From the NCBI RefSeq assembly GCF_900215605.1, contig NZ_OBEL01000005.1, positions 124,001 to 188,000 of the forward strand: a stretch of DNA of 64,000 nt, read 5' to 3'. The stretch comes from Cohaesibacter gelatinilyticus (GTDB taxonomy: Bacteria; Pseudomonadota; Alphaproteobacteria; Rhizobiales; Cohaesibacteraceae). Under the pieces are notes generated by a model. That model worked only from the letters and a program-made list of their open reading frames with translations. It had not been told where the DNA came from and ran no database searches. Numbering within the stretch: position 1 is the stretch's first letter; each line of letters starts with the position of its first letter. A program made the translations under genes and the position numbers. Positions 61,693-64,000 of this stretch are shown piece after piece.

Positions 61693-63477
61693 ATGGTAAA
61701 GATGACAACCGAAGAGGCTTTCATCAAAGTCTTGCAAGCACACGGCATTGAGCATTCCTTTGGCATCATCGGATCTGCCATGATGCCGATTTCAGATCTG
61801 TTCCCTGCTGCAGGGATCAAGTTCTGGGATTGCGCTCATGAATGTAACGCAGGCATGATTGCAGATGGTTACACTCGTTCTACCGGTAAAATGTCCATGG
61901 TCGTTGCTCAGAACGGTCCTGGCATTACCAGCTTGGTGACCCCGATCAAGACCGCTTACTGGAACCACACTCCACTTCTGCTGGTAACCCCGCAGGCTGC
62001 AAACAAGACCATCGGTCAGGGTGGTTTCCAGGAAGTGGAACAGATGGCCCTGTTTGAAGACATGGTTGCCTATCAGGAAGAAGTTCGCGACGCCAGCCGC
62101 ATGGCTGAAGTTCTGAACCGTGTGATCCTGCAGGCAAAGCGTGCTTCTGCGCCTGCCCAGATTAATATTCCACGCGATTTCTGGACCCAGGTCATCGATA
62201 TAGATCTGCCTCAGATTGTTGAATTCGAGCGTCCTGGCGGCGGTGAAGAAGCCATCAATCGTGCAGCAGAGCTGCTGTCCAATGCCAAATTCCCTGTTAT
62301 CCTCAATGGTGCTGGCGTTGTGATTGGCGGCGCGATCGATGAATCTCGTCAATTGGCAGAGCGTTTGACTGCTCCTGTGTGCTGTGGCTATCAGCACAAT
62401 GATGCCTTCCCCGGCACACATCCACTGCATGCCGGTCCTCTGGGCTATAACGGCTCCAAGGCAGGTATGGAACTGATTTCCAAAGCAGACGTGGTTCTTG
62501 CTCTTGGCACGCGTCTGAACCCATTCTCCACCCTGCCAGGTTATGGTATTGATTATTGGCCAAAAGATGCGGCGATCATTCAGGTGGATATCAATCCGGA
62601 CCGTATCGGCCTGACCAAACCTGTTAGCGTTGGTATCGTTGGTGACGCAAAGAAAGTGGCGACTTCCATTCTTGAGCGTTTGTCTTCTACCGCAGGCGAT
62701 CATGATCGTGACGGCCGCAAAGCTCTGATCTCACAGACCAAATCTGCATGGGCTCAAGCCCTGACCTCCATGGATCATGAAGATGACGATCCAGGCACCA
62801 CGTGGAATGAGCGCGCTCGCGGCCGTGAGCCGGAAAAGATGTCTCCTCGTATGGCTTGGCGGGCAATCTCTGCGGCTTTGCCGAAAGATGCGATCATCAC
62901 ATCTGATATCGGCAACAACTGTGCAATTGGCAATGCTTATCCGAGCTTCGAAGAGGGCCGCAAATACCTTGCTCCTGGTCTATTCGGCCCTTGTGGTTAT
63001 GGTCTGCCAGCAATCTGTGGCGCAAAGATAGGTCGTCCGGATATACCAGTGGTTGGTTTTGCTGGTGACGGTGCTTTCGGCATCTCGATGAACGAGATGG
63101 TATCCGTTGGTCGTGATGACTGGCCGCCTATCACGATGGTGATCTTCCGCAACTATCAGTGGGGCGCTGAAAAACGCAACACCACCTTGTGGTTCGATGA
63201 CAATTTTGTCGGAACCGAACTCGACACCAATGTGTCCTATGCGGGCATTGCAAAAGCATGTGGTCTGGAAGGTGTTGCTGTCTTCTCCATGCAGGAGCTG
63301 ACCGAAGCACTGTCCAAGGCTGTAGATGACCAGATGAATAATGGCAAAACCACTTTCATCGAAGTCATGCTCAATCAGGAACTGGGCGAGCCATTCCGCC
63401 GCGATGCTATGAAAAAGCCTGTTTCTGTGGCCGGCGTCGACATCAACGACATGGTTCTGCAAAAAGGCGCTCTCTAA
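61693..63477 (+). CDS. xsc: Sulfoacetaldehyde acetyltransferase
   Basis: 594 residues, ThDP enzyme. Converts sulfoacetaldehyde and phosphate to acetyl phosphate and sulfite, the central C-S bond cleavage step of taurine and isethionate breakdown. The catalytic Glu is in DCAHECNAGM (Glu50); the ThDP/Mg motif is GFAGDGAFGISMNE...FRN; the Xsc-typical segment QVEVEQ-like GGFQEVEQMALFEDMV is present. Length is as usual. The start ATG 61693 follows GGAGG by ~10 nt. The usual pta gene does not follow directly; instead a structured spacer and a YeiH-type exporter gene follow. Confidence 0.94.
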   Translation: MVKMTTEEAFIKVLQAHGIEHSFGIIGSAMMPISDLFPAAGIKFWDCAHECNAGMIADGYTRSTGKMSMVVAQNGPGITSLVTPIKTAYWNHTPLLLVTPQAANKTIGQGGFQEVEQMALFEDMVAYQEEVRDASRMAEVLNRVILQAKRASAPAQINIPRDFWTQVIDIDLPQIVEFERPGGGEEAINRAAELLSNAKFPVILNGAGVVIGGAIDESRQLAERLTAPVCCGYQHNDAFPGTHPLHAGPLGYNGSKAGMELISKADVVLALGTRLNPFSTLPGYGIDYWPKDAAIIQVDINPDRIGLTKPVSVGIVGDAKKVATSILERLSSTAGDHDRDGRKALISQTKSAWAQALTSMDHEDDDPGTTWNERARGREPEKMSPRMAWRAISAALPKDAIITSDIGNNCAIGNAYPSFEEGRKYLAPGLFGPCGYGLPAICGAKIGRPDIPVVGFAGDGAFGISMNEMVSVGRDDWPPITMVIFRNYQWGAEKRNTTLWFDDNFVGTELDTNVSYAGIAKACGLEGVAVFSMQELTEALSKAVDDQMNNGKTTFIEVMLNQELGEPFRRDAMKKPVSVAGVDINDMVLQKGAL

Positions 63478-63497
63478 TCGCAAGCCTTATGCGCGAA

Positions 63498-63528
63498 GGG
63501 TTGGGCAGTTTATCCATCGGCCCAACCC
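63498..63528 (+). terminator. Hairpin after xsc
   Basis: A 9-bp perfect stem GGGTTGGGC / GCCCAACCC with a 13-nt loop, 20 nt after the xsc stop. No T-run; possible terminator or 3'-end stabiliser. Confidence 0.55.
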
Positions 63529-63543
63529 ATCCGACCAGGATAT

Positions 63544-63606
63544 GGAATGCCAGGCATTGACAAGGAACCGTTTGCGTTCCTCCAGACCTTGTCCGTCTGG
63601 CATTCC
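63544..63606 (+). ncRNA. Long two-stem structured element between xsc and exporter gene
   Basis: Outer stem GGAATGCCAG (63544-63553) / CTGGCATTCC (63597-63606), 10 bp, enclosing GACAAGG (63559) / CCTTGTC (63587), 7 bp, with an apical loop that can form a further GGAAC/GTTCC pairing. It could be a leader structure for the exporter gene, a terminator or a palindromic repeat; its class is not recognised. Confidence 0.45.
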
Positions 63607-63608
63607 GA

Positions 63609-63650
63609 GCATAGCCGGATTTTCCCCCAATCTCTCACATTCGGCTATGC
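63609..63650 (+). other. Third hairpin upstream of exporter gene
   Basis: 9-bp arms GCATAGCCG / CGGCTATGC with a 24-nt loop containing CCCCC. It ends 93 bp before the exporter ATG. Confidence 0.45.
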
Positions 63651-63742
63651 ATCAATTTTTTCGAAATTTCCGCGGGGTGATTGGTCGATAGCTATTAATA
63701 GCTGACTCTTTTCGAAACATTTTGCCATATCAGAGGTTTCAA

Positions 63743-64000
63743 ATGGGCATTTCATTGACACAGACCTTGCAATCCAAACTTCCAGAATTGCGCTTGGCTG
63801 TTCCCGGCTTTTTGATCTGTCTGGTAGTTGCCGCGACCGCACAATTCCTGTCTGACCATTATGGCGCCCCAGCCATGTTGATGGCATTGCTCCTTGGCAT
63901 TGCGCTGAATTTTCTGGGAGAGGAAGGCCGAGCGGTCAAAGGCATTGCACTGACAGCTAAAACTGTTCTGCGTATTGGAGTTGCTCTGCTCGGCGCCAGA
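63743..64000 (+). CDS. YeiH-family (putative sulfate/sulfite exporter) protein, 3' end outside window
   Basis: 86 residues visible, frame open to the edge. The N-terminus shows two membrane helices and the family segment GAPAMLMALLLGIALNF, followed by AKTVLRIGVALLGAR, which is the start of the YeiH/COG2855 core. The family (putative sulfate exporter) includes proteins in sulfonate clusters thought to expel the sulfite or sulfate released by Xsc. AGAGG lies before the ATG at 63743. Its place after xsc supports a sulfite-export role. Confidence 0.8.
   Translation, partial: MGISLTQTLQSKLPELRLAVPGFLICLVVAATAQFLSDHYGAPAMLMALLLGIALNFLGEEGRAVKGIALTAKTVLRIGVALLGAR

Noticed and set aside
1-64000. CRISPR arrays, prophage or conjugation genes
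   Set aside because: No regularly spaced repeats, phage structural genes, integrases or mobilisation genes were seen.

Overview
The window looks like a chromosomal segment of a marine or host-associated alphaproteobacterium, most likely in or near the Hyphomicrobiales (Rhizobiales). Pointers are rhizobial-type inositol and HmuTUV heme transport genes, TGA-N9-TCA sites of the kind bound by RirA upstream of every heme/iron uptake unit, a FzlA-like GST protein, and a taurine/isethionate gene set typical of marine alphaproteobacteria. GC content looks moderate, about 50% by eye. The organism call is inference. No phage, CRISPR array or intact insertion sequence was seen.

Layout. 1-3.6 kb: the end of an inositol uptake/catabolism operon (ABC permease, ATPase, iolD). 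4-9.3 kb: two methyl-accepting chemotaxis proteins around a small unknown gene and a DM13 protein. 9.3-19.5 kb: housekeeping genes (two RNA methyltransferases, a Bcr/CflA-type efflux pump, an SDR, a MAPEG protein, tRNA-Arg(ACG), an epimerase-like protein, queG, a FzlA-like GST, uppP, a FrnE-type DsbA) with a palindromic repeat pair after uppP. 19.6-31.5 kb: a heme/iron island. One minus-strand operon runs hmuT-hmuU-hmuV-unknown-exbB-exbD-exbD-tonB. Beside it lie an IsdG-type monooxygenase, a TonB-dependent receptor, hutX and the radical-SAM hutW. 31.6-36.2 kb: a DUF1330 protein, a cystathionine gamma-synthase-like enzyme, an NSS-family Na+ symporter and a secreted unknown. 36.3-40.3 kb: glpR-glpD-glpK with a phased-repeat operator. 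40.6-44.3 kb: an AraC regulator divergent from a second TonB receptor and a DUF2218 gene. 44.3-46.2 kb: a LysR regulator divergent from a nitronate monooxygenase-like gene. 46.5 kb: an IS481-like transposase remnant.

46.8-64 kb is the most interesting part. It reads as a C2-sulfonate dissimilation island. Module 1 (GMC dehydrogenase, TRAP transporter, IclR regulator) has the content described for isethionate degradation (iseJ, iseKLM, iseR). Module 2 (MocR regulator, TRAP transporter, UspA, SnoaL-like protein, DadA-like FAD enzyme) matches taurine uptake and oxidation (tauR, tauKLM, usp, tauXY). A perfect CTGGACTTAA box lies between the MocR and TRAP genes. Both routes would deliver sulfoacetaldehyde to Xsc, which gives acetyl phosphate and sulfite, and a YeiH-family exporter gene runs off the right edge. 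A LacI-type regulator, not TauR, sits divergently in front of xsc with a LacI-like operator between them. GC-rich intercistronic hairpins recur after the two binding-protein genes and between tauX and tauY, and three consecutive hairpins fill the xsc-exporter gap. A 266-bp MITE-like element separates the two modules.

The heme island appears able to degrade heme both with oxygen (IsdG type) and without it (HutW type). Its second ExbD paralogue has Asn where the proton-pathway Asp is expected.
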